Origin: Planctomycetota bacterium | GTDB taxonomy: Bacteria > Planctomycetota > Phycisphaerae > Sedimentisphaerales > Anaerobacaceae | Direction: 5' to 3' | Assembly: GCA_013349615.1 (NCBI GenBank) | Contig: DUZJ01000005.1 | Span: 1 to 64,000, forward strand | Length of the DNA: 64,000 nt | In this document: piece after piece, positions 54,401 to 62,539 of the stretch | How positions within the stretch are numbered: the first letter of the stretch is position 1 | Layout of the letters: every line of letters starts with the position of its first letter | The notes under the pieces: model-generated | The model's database searches: none | Seen by the model: only the letters and a program-made list of their open reading frames with translations | What the model was told of the DNA's origin: nothing | Program-made: the position numbers and the translations under genes

Positions 54401-55147
54401 CAGTGTAACGGTGAGGCTGATGTCGTGGCCGCTTCTTCGGCCGGGTTTCAGCACGGGCGGAGTGATTCGGGAGGCGTCGGGTACTGTATTTGTATCCGGT
54501 GCCCAGCCGGTGCCTTTTTTTCCAGACGGAGCGCCCGGAATAAATCGCGGGCCAACGACCATAGGAAAGACATATCTGTACACGCCGCGGTCATATTTAA
54601 GGGCCTGCACGTAACGGATGGTAATCACAATCTCTTCGCCCGGCTGAATATTCGCCACTGACTGCGTAAAGATATTTGGCCTCTCCTGTTCTAAAAGCGC
54701 GGTGCGCTTGCCAACGGCACGGGCCTGCTCATAGATTTGCCTGGCTACCCTGCGCTTATGAATCTCCCCGTAGATATTGCGTGTGCCCACCACCATTATC
54801 ATCTCGTTCACAGCCGAATTTTCCGGCAGTGGAAAGACATAGACCGCCTCAATCTTTTCATTATGAGGATTGTGGAAATGCTGTTTTACCTCTACCTGGG
54901 CCAGGAATCCGGAAATCCGGGCATAAACGGAGGTATGTTTGAGTGGGAACTCCAGCATCACCTCGCCCTCCTCATCCACTGCATGCAAAGTACCTTGAGT
55001 TGTTTTAGGCTCCTCTGCCATTTGAGGCTTATCGGGAGGATTAACCTCTGCTGTGTCTCTGCTCCAGGCGTGTGAGATGAAGGCAACTGCCAGCAAAATA
55101 ATCCCTGCAACTACCAGTCTCATCTTTTTTGTCTTGTGATTTTTCAT
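51443..55147 (-). CDS. Secreted VIT + vWA + HEAT-repeat protein
   Basis: 1234 residues from ATG 55147, preceded by AGGAG; a longer frame starting at 55222 reads through a palindromic repeat and is rejected. Signal peptide (~9-28). VIT domain ~50-180 (AEVEVKQHFHNPHNEKIEAV-type VEVKQHFHNPHNEKIEAVYV). vWA domain ~335-500, with MIDAS residues D341-C-S-G-S in FFVVDCSGSMSG and the later Thr/Asp positions in FMTDGLIGND. A beta-rich link carries WASVWAREKIKYL. A Gly/Tyr/Ser-rich stretch (~750-770) precedes a long C-terminal array of HEAT-like repeats (~790-1220). VIT-vWA proteins bind metal and protein ligands at surfaces; HEAT arrays add a large scaffold. The combination suggests an extracellular adhesion or assembly platform. 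It is downstream of the 200-bp tandem repeats. Confidence 0.88.
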   Translation of the reverse strand: MKNHKTKKMRLVVAGIILLAVAFISHAWSRDTAEVNPPDKPQMAEEPKTTQGTLHAVDEEGEVMLEFPLKHTSVYARISGFLAQVEVKQHFHNPHNEKIEAVYVFPLPENSAVNEMIMVVGTRNIYGEIHKRRVARQIYEQARAVGKRTALLEQERPNIFTQSVANIQPGEEIVITIRYVQALKYDRGVYRYVFPMVVGPRFIPGAPSGKKGTGWAPDTNTVPDASRITPPVLKPGRRSGHDISLTVTLDAGLSIEDLNSKSHDIELTDESVGKATVSIMAQDTIPNKDFVLEYRVAEEKPRAAFLTHYSQQGGYLLLMLQPSLESVTRNIEPKEIFFVVDCSGSMSGYPIQKVKEAMYYCIQGISPDDTFQIISFSSNASAFSPKPVPATRLHKEEALDYIQALHGSGGTMMIEGIKACLDYPHVPERKRIVFFMTDGLIGNDSQILAAIKEKVGATRLFSFGVGSSPNRSLLERMAQLGRGTSQYIRQDEDAQPVITAMLSRISKPYLTDVEIDWGGLAVGDVYPNPIPDLYSAQPLILFARYNGSGQAAVILRGRIDGQPYEERIWISLPNWNPDNSSLASVWAREKIKYLCLEQLGGRMPGIEQEVTNLALEYNLMSQYTSFVAVDEVIPEGSDTTLPMTIAIPVPMPDGVSFTGVFGPPSGYPGDYVKGATLGKAKFDLSFQRQPRFVGTPQNTRARRSFALPASRAALSPIRSEKLAESLGSRSTSHFYGYGGYGSQYRGSADKKEGLGLLLYADKEESEYLQQGHRALSEKDKDLYNMLSATYYGQKLNETKANEILKKLLNSKDGSEVAVGLNLLATLAQQKVKIDKAHIARAIKLATDGENEHIRSQALSAVCTIKKPVPLNILRRTAKDKDAAVRMLTAYALADKKLGKEAERLIALLVADKDPRVAALAIKAETEARKINSLIPELSNILLQADSDQQYFAVLEAGLGLARLAGADPTVKTKVRKIFVQALDKDYPTSTTKGKYNLKKAISLIALKTLAGYEQEDAYPGILKLASDGDKDVQAMAVSVLVGYKKAASYLSENILNKESFLDKPELLATVVQHLRGYEPGDDFYVAAQKLLKSKKVAGRSHAVLRAALVEALFDRGNKNDIEYLVSLLRKDSYWKVRRSILARLAALRKEKVLDTAVGALDDPHPVIRQLALAEAVAATAKKGKSAIYLDKLSQNPTPANCEQIFVAEGLSSDLSMRPLEELRKVLIARGAKIS

Positions 55148-55177
55148 TTTTTTCTCCTGTAAAAATTTGATTGGTAC

Positions 55178-55598
55178 GGGCGGTTCGCGAACCGCCCCTA
55201 CGTCCAGGCTATACACAGCCATCTATATATTTAGACGTATTAACCATCTGACAGTTGACAGAAACGATACAATTTTATCCTATATTTCCCTCATTGTGGC
55301 CTAAGCTCGTTCTCAAAAAGTACTTAGGCAAGGTAAAAGTTCTGTAAAATATCAGCCAAACCTTTTGCACAGTGAACGGGCGGTTCGCGAACCGCCCCTA
55401 CATCCAGGCTATACACAGCCATCTATATATTTAGACGTATTAACCATCTGACAGTTGACAGAAACGATACAATTTTATCCAAGTTTCCCCTCATTTTGAC
55501 CTAAGAACATTGTCAAAAAGTACTTAGGTAAGGTAAAAGTTATGTAAAATAGCGCCCCAACCTTTTGCAAAGTGAACGGGCGGTTCGCGAACCGCCCC
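55178..55598. repeat. 200-bp tandem repeat with palindromic ends
   Basis: The palindrome GGGCGGTTCGCGAACCGCCC occurs at 55178, 55378 and 55578, an exact 200-bp period. The sequence between is conserved: TCCAGGCTATACACAGCCAT, a CATCTGACAGTTGACAGAAA run, CAATTTTATCC and AAAAAGTACTTAGG..AGGTAAAAGTT. Two full units plus a final palindrome fill the spacer between the VIT/vWA gene and the ADP-ribosylglycohydrolase-fold gene. No frame in it resembles a protein. Confidence 0.88.
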
Positions 55599-55672
55599 TA
55601 CTGATGTGTTGTGAATATGCTGATAAAAATTCGGGACTGCCAACGGTTTCCTGGCTGTCCTGAATTTTTAGA

Positions 55673-57172
55673 TCACCAGATTTTAATCCTGCGTTCAGGT
55701 TTCCTGAGTCCTGCGGCGATGGCCTTTTTGCGGAGTTGCTCACCCGCCGGAACAGGACTGTGAAAAAACAGGACTTGAACCACCCTGGGGTAATGGTTTA
55801 TCGCTTCCAAAGCTTTGGCCCATTGTTTGGGCTCATTTTGTCTCAGAGGTTGAGCTAAATCAAGGCAAATTGCCAGATAGGCGGCAAATGCAAGTTTTTG
55901 GTCGTCATCCGGCCTGATTACGGTTTCCTCGATATCGGATTTCATTTCTGACCGCAGCCGCCCGGCCTGTTCGCTGAAGTCGGTCAGGGGCATTACATTT
56001 GTCGGCCTTTCCCGGCGTATATGAAAGGCGAGCTGGCCATTGATATTTTCTCTTCGTCCTCCATTTGCGATAATTATCTGCCCGGCCAGGTCAATGAGGC
56101 GGTCGGCAAAACTGGTGATAGTTTCATCCATCGGCATATCATCACGGGTAGTATTGCGGTAGCGGTCGACAATCTGCCAGCCCCGTGACAACATCCAGCG
56201 ATAACCTTTGACCACTCCGATAATGGTGCCGGACGTGGCGGCGTTATTGTCGGCGTCCCAGCCGAAGTTAAAGGCCGTCTTTAGGGTGTTAACAAAGTCT
56301 CCCTGGCCGTAAAGCAAGGCGGCAATCGTGGAGGCGGTATTGAGCTCATATCCGTTTCTGTCCCTCATAGCGCCGTTATGCCGGCTGTATTTGGCTTTCA
56401 CAAGCCGCCGGGTCGTATGCCAGTTGTTTGGGTGCAAACGATACCACCGGCGGACGTCGTTGACAATTTGCCGGACAGCGCACTTTGGGTCGATTGCATT
56501 AACGCCGGCGTCAAGAATCTTATCGATGTCGTTTGTTATGAAAGCCGTTGCTATCATTGTCGTGAAAAGCTGTGTCGTTTGTGCGGGCTCCGCATCGATA
56601 GTGACGCGAGTATAATTTAAGCCGATTCTTGCCGCAGTTTGGGGCATGCCCGGAGCAAGCAAGCCGAATGTTTCACAGATGAACTGCCCCGAAATATTAA
56701 AGTCGGCCCACGGGTTTAGCACAATGCTGCCCGTTAGTGGCGGCTGAACTCCAATATCCATCAACTGACGCGCATATTGATTGGAACACCAGATGCGTTT
56801 ATTGATTCGTCCTTTCCATAATTGCACAATCATAAGAGGTGGCAGCATAATCTCATTATGGCGCTGCATCGCGACGATATATACCCATTCCAGGTCTGTG
56901 TCGTCGTCCGTTCGGGCGCCCTCCGGAAGGGCGGGAACATATTCCTGGACATTGCCCGGCTCGTTGATATATTTCATTTCGTGCTGGAGTCCGTTGAGAT
57001 TACCCAACAATTGGCCGAGCAGTCCACCTCGAATCTTGTCGCGAAGTACCTCAGCAGGCAATTTTATCGAATTGGCAGGACTCTTTGCCCCGTATATTGG
57101 TGCGTTCCTTGTTAGAGAACATAAGCTCAGAAAAATCAGAATCGATATTATATGTGTTCTTTTTATTATCAC
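55673..57172 (-). CDS. Exported ADP-ribosylglycohydrolase-fold protein
   Basis: 499 residues with a signal peptide (~8-28; IYGAKS cleavage region). The DraG/ARH fold is indicated by IRGGLLGQLLGN, the metal-binding GARTDDDTDLEW (Asp-Asp-Asp) near 85-97 and the second metal site FNFGWDADNNAATSGTIIGV near 305-325. These two acidic motifs bind the two divalent ions needed for cleaving the ribosyl bond. An ~80-residue C-terminal extension follows. Classical family members act in the cytoplasm on ADP-ribose adducts; secretion suggests that another N- or O-glycosidic substrate is attacked. It starts 31 bp after the glycyl radical enzyme and is probably the last gene of that operon. Confidence 0.88.
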   Translation of the reverse strand: MIIKRTHIISILIFLSLCSLTRNAPIYGAKSPANSIKLPAEVLRDKIRGGLLGQLLGNLNGLQHEMKYINEPGNVQEYVPALPEGARTDDDTDLEWVYIVAMQRHNEIMLPPLMIVQLWKGRINKRIWCSNQYARQLMDIGVQPPLTGSIVLNPWADFNISGQFICETFGLLAPGMPQTAARIGLNYTRVTIDAEPAQTTQLFTTMIATAFITNDIDKILDAGVNAIDPKCAVRQIVNDVRRWYRLHPNNWHTTRRLVKAKYSRHNGAMRDRNGYELNTASTIAALLYGQGDFVNTLKTAFNFGWDADNNAATSGTIIGVVKGYRWMLSRGWQIVDRYRNTTRDDMPMDETITSFADRLIDLAGQIIIANGGRRENINGQLAFHIRRERPTNVMPLTDFSEQAGRLRSEMKSDIEETVIRPDDDQKLAFAAYLAICLDLAQPLRQNEPKQWAKALEAINHYPRVVQVLFFHSPVPAGEQLRKKAIAAGLRKPERRIKIW

Positions 57173-57203
57173 CTTCTATCTCCTATGATTTCTTTAGCTC
57201 TGT

Positions 57204-59591
57204 TTATATAGTGGTTTCTCCGGGTTCAATCCTCATAATAATATCTTCCTGAATCGCCGGTGACAGGTCCAGGAAGTTGACGAATGTGCCGTGGATTCGC
57301 ATAATATATATGCCGTTTGGAGCATACTTCTTGGGATTTTTCAGGACCTGACGCAGGTGATTGGCGCTATCTACGTTGGAATAAACGTAGTAGGGCGACT
57401 CGACCGGCTCCATCCCCAATCTAAATAACGGCTTTATAACGTTATCACGCATCCATATTCCTTTCTCCTCAAGGTTGTCGGTATCTCCGGCACTGGTTTG
57501 GCGTAAACCGATATGTGAAGCGTACCCTCCGGTCATCTTCAGATAGGGCAGCTTCCAGGCTGAAAGGAGTCGATTTGGCAGACCGCCGCGGTCAGCTTCA
57601 GGCCGTGGGTCTACGCCGAATCCCAACATCGTCCTCGACTTTCGCCCGTCGGGCGTTGCACCCACCCAATAGCCATAGAGAAGATGCGTACTTGGAGTCG
57701 AGAAGTCAGCGAGGTAACTGTTACCCGTTGGATTCTCCAGGTTACTTACCAAATCGCCGACACGATTGACGAGTCGAACTGCTATTGCATCCACCTCGTC
57801 GCAGTTATTGCCGAATTTGTCCTGATTTGAGAGAAAGTGATGTAGCTCTCCATATCCTTCAAAGTTATTTTGCAGTGCGCTGCAAATGTCTGCCGCTGTC
57901 CATTTGCCGTAAGAAAGAGCGCGACTGACCGCGTATAGAGAATCGGCAACTACAGAAAGCCCATGAATAAGACAGCCGCTTGCATTATAGCGGGTCCCCT
58001 GTTTTTGAGGGTCACGCATGTCACGCCAGGTGTGAAAGCTGTCCATCAGTGCCGAAGTAAATGGAACAGGTTTCTCCTTTCCCAATAGCACCGTACAGGA
58101 ATTGCCTGCCTCACGCATCCGCAGCAGCGTCTTCTCAAGTAAATCAAAAAAGACATCTTCCAGATTTGCATACACTGCATCGGCACCGCCCCCAAGCCCA
58201 AGTTCCTGCGCAGACTCTCCTATCTTTTTTCCGGTTATCAGGGACCGCCCATCATTCATTGCCAGTTCCAAAACTTTTGCAAGATTCAGCCAGGTGTTAG
58301 TCGTATTCAACGATGCCTTGCCCATGATAAGCGGCTCCTGACAGCCGGCGATGCAATAGTCCGGCAGGTCCTCGTTAGCTACACCTCGACCACTTAATAT
58401 TTCAAACATCACGTCGTCGTTAAAGAGCGAAGGGTTCGAGTGCCCCGGAGAGAAAAAGAAACGTCCTAACGAACGATAGAAGGCCTCGCGAGTACCGCTA
58501 TGAACCTTGACGGACAAAGCCGGCTGCGGGTCATTTGTCTCGAAGAATGCGTCCAGCACAATATAAGTCATATCGCAATCAAGGTCACGGCCTTTCTCAT
58601 CACGCCCGCCAACGATAACGTTTTGCGATATTGCCCAGCAGCGCTTGCCGACCTGGAAAAAACATAGTAAGTGCCTGACAAGTTCTACGGCTTCCTCTCG
58701 AGAGGTATCAGCCTCACTGTAATACCGCTGTAGTATTCCGTCGATGTTACCGACGGAAAAAGCATAAGGATTAGGCGCCTGTTCCAACGCCATTACCTGC
58801 CACAAGAGCACAAAAGACTGAACGGCCTCATGTAGGGTCTTCGCTCCTTCTGCCGGCACACGACTTAGAATGTCGGCAATGCGGGCCAGCCGCGTCTTTT
58901 CATTCGGACAATCTTCTTGTTGTGCTAAAGATTCTGCAAGCTCTCTATAACGCGCTGCAAGTATAATCACCGCCTCAAGCGCCCCGGCCATAATCTCGCC
59001 ATATTTTTCTCCTGATTGGCGGGCCTTTTGCTGCATAGCCCGAACGCCATTCTTTAGAAAGGGACGCAGGTCTGGAATAGTATGGCCGGTAACCGGCTCC
59101 ACAAAATACACAACCTCATTGATTTCGTCACCGGCCTTTGCGTAAATTTCCCGCAAGTTACTAACGTAGGCGGTCTTCTGGCAGTACCGACGAACAGCCT
59201 GGATTCTATCCTTTGTAATACCTTTCTGAGGATTGGGTGAGATATCATTATAGATATCGGTCGGGTCGCAGTAGCCAGCAAATTCCTCCACCTTAAAAGA
59301 AGGATTTATCAAGGCATACGAAGCTGAGAAAGCCCCATCCTGCGTTCCCGCAATCGCGCTGCCTTTGATGATGGAGATCGGCATACGCCGGATTACCCGG
59401 CAGAGAAGCTCCGCCTGTCCGGCAGCGTCATCCGGATTCCGGCCGTCGGCCCGCATTGCGCGCGCCTCCTGCATTTTTATCTCCTGAACGAAAAACCACT
59501 CGTCCATACATTCCTGGGACCGCTTGGCTTTACGAACAAGCTCTACACCTTCTTTAAATATTTCTTTCCACTCTTTATTTAATCTTATCAT
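57204..59591 (-). CDS. Glycyl radical enzyme (pyruvate formate-lyase superfamily), unknown substrate
   Basis: 795 residues from ATG 59591, with GAGGA upstream; a longer frame to 59744 overlaps the activase gene and is rejected. The PFL/glycerol-dehydratase-type barrel contains the thiyl-radical Cys417 with Glu419 in AGCQEPLIMG (the GCxEP pattern of dehydratase and lyase members such as CutC and HypD, unlike PFL, which has two adjacent Cys). The glycyl radical residue is Gly768 in MRIHGTFVNFLDL, whereas the usual motif is RVxG(Y/F)xxxF, so His at -1 and Thr at +1 are unusual. The enzyme is oxygen-sensitive and implies anaerobic life. The activase gene is 22 bp upstream and an FGGY kinase precedes it. 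Candidate reactions are dehydration or C-C, C-N or C-S cleavage of a sugar-derived polyol; none is proven. Confidence 0.92.
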   Translation of the reverse strand: MIRLNKEWKEIFKEGVELVRKAKRSQECMDEWFFVQEIKMQEARAMRADGRNPDDAAGQAELLCRVIRRMPISIIKGSAIAGTQDGAFSASYALINPSFKVEEFAGYCDPTDIYNDISPNPQKGITKDRIQAVRRYCQKTAYVSNLREIYAKAGDEINEVVYFVEPVTGHTIPDLRPFLKNGVRAMQQKARQSGEKYGEIMAGALEAVIILAARYRELAESLAQQEDCPNEKTRLARIADILSRVPAEGAKTLHEAVQSFVLLWQVMALEQAPNPYAFSVGNIDGILQRYYSEADTSREEAVELVRHLLCFFQVGKRCWAISQNVIVGGRDEKGRDLDCDMTYIVLDAFFETNDPQPALSVKVHSGTREAFYRSLGRFFFSPGHSNPSLFNDDVMFEILSGRGVANEDLPDYCIAGCQEPLIMGKASLNTTNTWLNLAKVLELAMNDGRSLITGKKIGESAQELGLGGGADAVYANLEDVFFDLLEKTLLRMREAGNSCTVLLGKEKPVPFTSALMDSFHTWRDMRDPQKQGTRYNASGCLIHGLSVVADSLYAVSRALSYGKWTAADICSALQNNFEGYGELHHFLSNQDKFGNNCDEVDAIAVRLVNRVGDLVSNLENPTGNSYLADFSTPSTHLLYGYWVGATPDGRKSRTMLGFGVDPRPEADRGGLPNRLLSAWKLPYLKMTGGYASHIGLRQTSAGDTDNLEEKGIWMRDNVIKPLFRLGMEPVESPYYVYSNVDSANHLRQVLKNPKKYAPNGIYIMRIHGTFVNFLDLSPAIQEDIIMRIEPGETTI

Positions 59592-59613
59592 TGTCTGAGT
59601 CCTCTTTTCAGGT

Positions 59614-60507
59614 TTAACCTCCCAGTGACGCGCCGAGCCCGCATTTGACAAGCTCATCGACAAAGTCTTGTGCCTCATTGCGTTCCGGCAGCGGCGTATT
59701 GCGCATCGGATATTCCTTGCCGAGGGCGGCATACTTTGGCTCACCCAGGTGATGCTGCCTTAATACCTCCACCTGCAAATATTTTCTCTGCTTTGCCAAA
59801 TCACCCAAAAACGTCTTGATTTTTTCCATCTCCTCTTTGCTGTCGTTCATACCCTTGACAAAGGGTATGCGAACTATAAGCTGGGGCTGCTTTTTCGCCG
59901 TTGACAGTAGATTTTGAAGGACCTGCCGGTTATCAGCGTTCATCCAATGCAGATGTTTATCATTTGAGATACACTTGAGGTCGCAAATCAGCAAATCAAC
60001 CAGTCCGACAAACTTTTGAAAATCTGCGGTGCCGGCGTTTGTCTCGATAGCTGTATGAATACCCTTTTTTCGCAATGCCTTAATAGTCAGCACAAGCTGA
60101 TTTGCCTGCAGTGTTGGCTCTCCTCCGCCGAAGGTAACGCCGCCGTCGCGGCCAAAAAGTGGTCGGTATTGCTCCGCGCGGCCGACAATCTCTGGCACAG
60201 AAACTTCCTTGCCGGCGTATTCAAATGCCGGATGGCGCCACACTCTCACGCAACTGATGTCCGGACATACTGTGCACTTTTGGCGGTCAAGCGTCCACTT
60301 ATTTGCTGATTTCGCAACCGCGCCATAAGGACACGCCTTGTCAGCGTATTGAGCACGGTCAGGATAGAACAAAATTTGCGGCTCAGGGGACAAACCTTCG
60401 GGATTAGCACACCACCGGCACAGGAAGTTACATCCCTTAAGATACACTACCCATCGCCGGCCGGGACCGTCAAAACCCTCACTCCAGCCTGTAGAAAAAA
60501 TATTCAT
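59614..60507 (-). CDS. Glycyl radical enzyme activase (radical SAM)
   Basis: 297 residues. The SAM-binding [4Fe-4S] motif CxxxCxxC is Cys26, Cys30 and Cys33 (KGCNFLCRWC). An insert follows with ACPYGAV and CTVCPDISC, enough cysteines for one auxiliary cluster, fewer than the two clusters of many GRE activases. VTFGGGEPTLQ is the GGE motif for SAM binding. It would abstract a hydrogen from Gly768 of the next gene product. Its ATG overlaps the stop of the kinase gene by 4 bp, so translation is coupled, and the glycyl radical enzyme begins 22 bp downstream. Confidence 0.93.
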   Translation of the reverse strand: MNIFSTGWSEGFDGPGRRWVVYLKGCNFLCRWCANPEGLSPEPQILFYPDRAQYADKACPYGAVAKSANKWTLDRQKCTVCPDISCVRVWRHPAFEYAGKEVSVPEIVGRAEQYRPLFGRDGGVTFGGGEPTLQANQLVLTIKALRKKGIHTAIETNAGTADFQKFVGLVDLLICDLKCISNDKHLHWMNADNRQVLQNLLSTAKKQPQLIVRIPFVKGMNDSKEEMEKIKTFLGDLAKQRKYLQVEVLRQHHLGEPKYAALGKEYPMRNTPLPERNEAQDFVDELVKCGLGASLGG

Positions 60508-61889
60508 CTACTCTTCTCCAGGTTGGGACGAATATCATCTTTGGATATTAGTCCCAAACCGATAGCAGCGGCGTAAGCTGCTCCGAGCGCCGCCTCCTCC
60601 CGACTGGAACTGATGTAACACGGCAAACCAAAAATCGACTCAATAACTTCAGAGACCACAGGGTTTTTACGAACAGCGTTGCCGCCGGCAATTATTTTCT
60701 TAAAATCTTTAATACCAGCCTTAGATGCCATCTCTGCGAGCTCTCGAATCATACCCTCGACAAAGCCTCGTGTCAAATTAGCAGGAGTGAAATTCTCCGC
60801 CCCTATACCGTTGATACTTCCCCTGATGTTTGGCTCAAGTCGAGTGCCGCTAAAGCGAGTGTCCACCGATATTCCCGAAGCTCCTTGCGGTGCTTCTGCT
60901 GCAATTGAATTCATCCTGCTGTAAATCTCTTCATCGCCTGGCTGTGTCCCGGCAAATTCCTTGACAGTTGCCTGAATAAACTTTTGCAAATATTTATATG
61001 CCCATCCTCCGCATAAGCTCGCGCCTACGAGAATAAAGCCGCCAAACGGCATAGGTCTTGTTTCCAATGTTTCGACGAACTTATAGTCATTTTGAGGGAA
61101 CGAGATTTGTCCCCCGGTGCCAAGGTTCAAAACCGCAGCGTTGCCGGCAAAACCAGCGGCCCCAATAATGCCGGCCTGATTGTCACCCAACGGACTGCAA
61201 ACCTGTACATCAGGTCCAAGACCCAACTGCTGTGCAAGAGCAGGCCTGATATTGCCTAAGGGTCTTGCCGTCGAAAGCACGCTCGGCAGCACATCCTTAT
61301 CTATACCAAGCCTGTCAACCAACTCTGCATCCCATAGACCTTCCTGGAGGTTAAAGATTCCCCAGCTTGCAGCGTGGGTCGCTTCGGTCGCAATGACTCC
61401 GGTCAAGTGAGCCGCGACATAATCAGCAATCGTTAATGCAGTCGCGTTTTCAGAAAGCTTGCCATTTTTCGCCAGCCACCGCAATGTCGCTCCGCCATAA
61501 CCCGTGTGCAGCGGTGAGCCTGTTCTCTTTGAGTGCCGGGTTCTGAATTCTGAGTTCTGAGTTCTCTGGTCTCTCCAGGTGATGAGATTGCTCTGCGGCT
61601 CTAAGTCAGAATTGACCAGCAGCACACCATGCATCTGGCCGGTAATGCCGATGCCAACGACCTCATCTGCACGAACCTTTTTATCACTCAAAAGTTTTTG
61701 GAGCAATCCAAGACACAGAGCCCGGCTCCGCAGAGGGTCCTGCTCGTGATAGCCGGCAGGAAGCTCCTTGATTTGGGTATCATTTACTTGTGAGCAGATT
61801 GCCACCGGCCGCAGAGACTTGCACGAAAGTGCCAGTGCAGCAAGTTTAGATGTCCCAATATCCAAAGAAATAACGACTTTTTCGCCCAT
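60504..61889 (-). CDS. FGGY family carbohydrate kinase (sedoheptulokinase/xylulokinase-like)
   Basis: 461 residues. The N-terminal ATP-binding motif is VISLDIGTSKLAALAL. The substrate region has GIGITGQMHGVLL and WRDQR, the catalytic Asp lies in CSPLGDNQAGIIGA, and the C-terminal phosphate loop is IAGGNAVRKNP. The GQMHGV form resembles sedoheptulokinases and xylulokinases. Between WRDQR and GSPLHTGYG lies TQNSEFRTRHSKRT, encoded by CAGAACTCAGAATTCAGAAC-like sequence that looks like a common intergenic repeat and may be an in-frame insertion. It is the first gene of the kinase-activase-glycyl radical enzyme-ADP-ribosylglycohydrolase operon. It phosphorylates a ketose or polyol that may feed the radical enzyme. 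Confidence 0.88.
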   Translation of the reverse strand: MGEKVVISLDIGTSKLAALALSCKSLRPVAICSQVNDTQIKELPAGYHEQDPLRSRALCLGLLQKLLSDKKVRADEVVGIGITGQMHGVLLVNSDLEPQSNLITWRDQRTQNSEFRTRHSKRTGSPLHTGYGGATLRWLAKNGKLSENATALTIADYVAAHLTGVIATEATHAASWGIFNLQEGLWDAELVDRLGIDKDVLPSVLSTARPLGNIRPALAQQLGLGPDVQVCSPLGDNQAGIIGAAGFAGNAAVLNLGTGGQISFPQNDYKFVETLETRPMPFGGFILVGASLCGGWAYKYLQKFIQATVKEFAGTQPGDEEIYSRMNSIAAEAPQGASGISVDTRFSGTRLEPNIRGSINGIGAENFTPANLTRGFVEGMIRELAEMASKAGIKDFKKIIAGGNAVRKNPVVSEVIESIFGLPCYISSSREEAALGAAYAAAIGLGLISKDDIRPNLEKSR

Positions 61890-62182
61890 TCTCGCTCCGT
61901 ATCAGTTCAATCAAGGCTCACCCCGCCCCTCCTAAAGTCTGGAAAAGGAGGTGCCGGGCTCATCTATTATAGATGCAATGAAATGCACAATATTACTGGA
62001 ATTGCAACCCGTTGTCAAATGAGCAATCCTGTAACTTGCTGTAAGGCCGAATTCTGGATTTGTTGCCGGATTCATGCTAAAATTTTTTGTGTCGAATTCC
62101 ACCTTTATTTGGAACAAAAGCGTTAAGATTCAGAGGCGTTAAAATTAGGTCTGAAGACGAGAAATCATTTAAGGAGCATTTT

Positions 62183-62432
62183 ATGAGTCAACGGCAACGA
62201 AGCCGAAAAGCGTTTTTGCCCATAGTTGTGATGTTGGCAACACTGACGGCCTATGCCAATAATAGCGATATACTTTTCGATATGGGGCCGGACTCTTGGG
62301 CCAGTACGATTTCGCCCGGCGGACAATGCCAATGTCCAGATAACTGTCATCGGCAGATTCAGTACAGGGGAATACTTCTATGACACTGACACCGTCAGAA
62401 TAATTAGTCCGGCAGATGTGCAAGAGCAATAG
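62183..62432 (+). pseudogene. Frameshifted short exported protein
   Basis: ATG 62183 follows AAGGAG and opens a signal peptide (SRKAFLPIVVMLATLTAYA) and DILFDMGPDSWASTISPGG. The frame then passes into CQCPDNCHRQ and ends at 62381-62383. In another frame the sequence continues sensibly as NANVQITVIGRFSTGEYFY, then DTDTVRIISPADVQEQ and a stop at 62430-62432. A single-base indel near 62320-62335 would join the two. The intact product would be a small secreted beta-rich protein, perhaps itself a truncated start of a larger one. Confidence 0.6.
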
Positions 62433-62520
62433 CGACAGTAGCCACAAAGACACAAAGGCACAAAGAAACAAAAATTAAAATAAATATATAATCTTGGTGT
62501 CTTGGTGCTTTCGTGTCAAA
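62433..62520. repeat. Inverted repeat of CACAAAGACACAAAGGCAC type
   Basis: The left arm CACAAAGACACAAAGGCAC and the right arm CTTGGTGTCTTGGTGCTTTC face each other around an AT-rich centre. The style matches the 'cacgaaggcacgaagg' repeats at 845-870. It lies between the frameshifted gene and the lamin-tail gene. Confidence 0.55.
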
Positions 62521-62539
62521 GAGTTGAGAATTGGGGGAC

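Noticed and set aside
55148-55222. Longer start for the VIT/vWA protein
   Set aside because: The extra 25 codons are repeat-derived and would bury the signal peptide; a ribosome-binding site precedes 55147.
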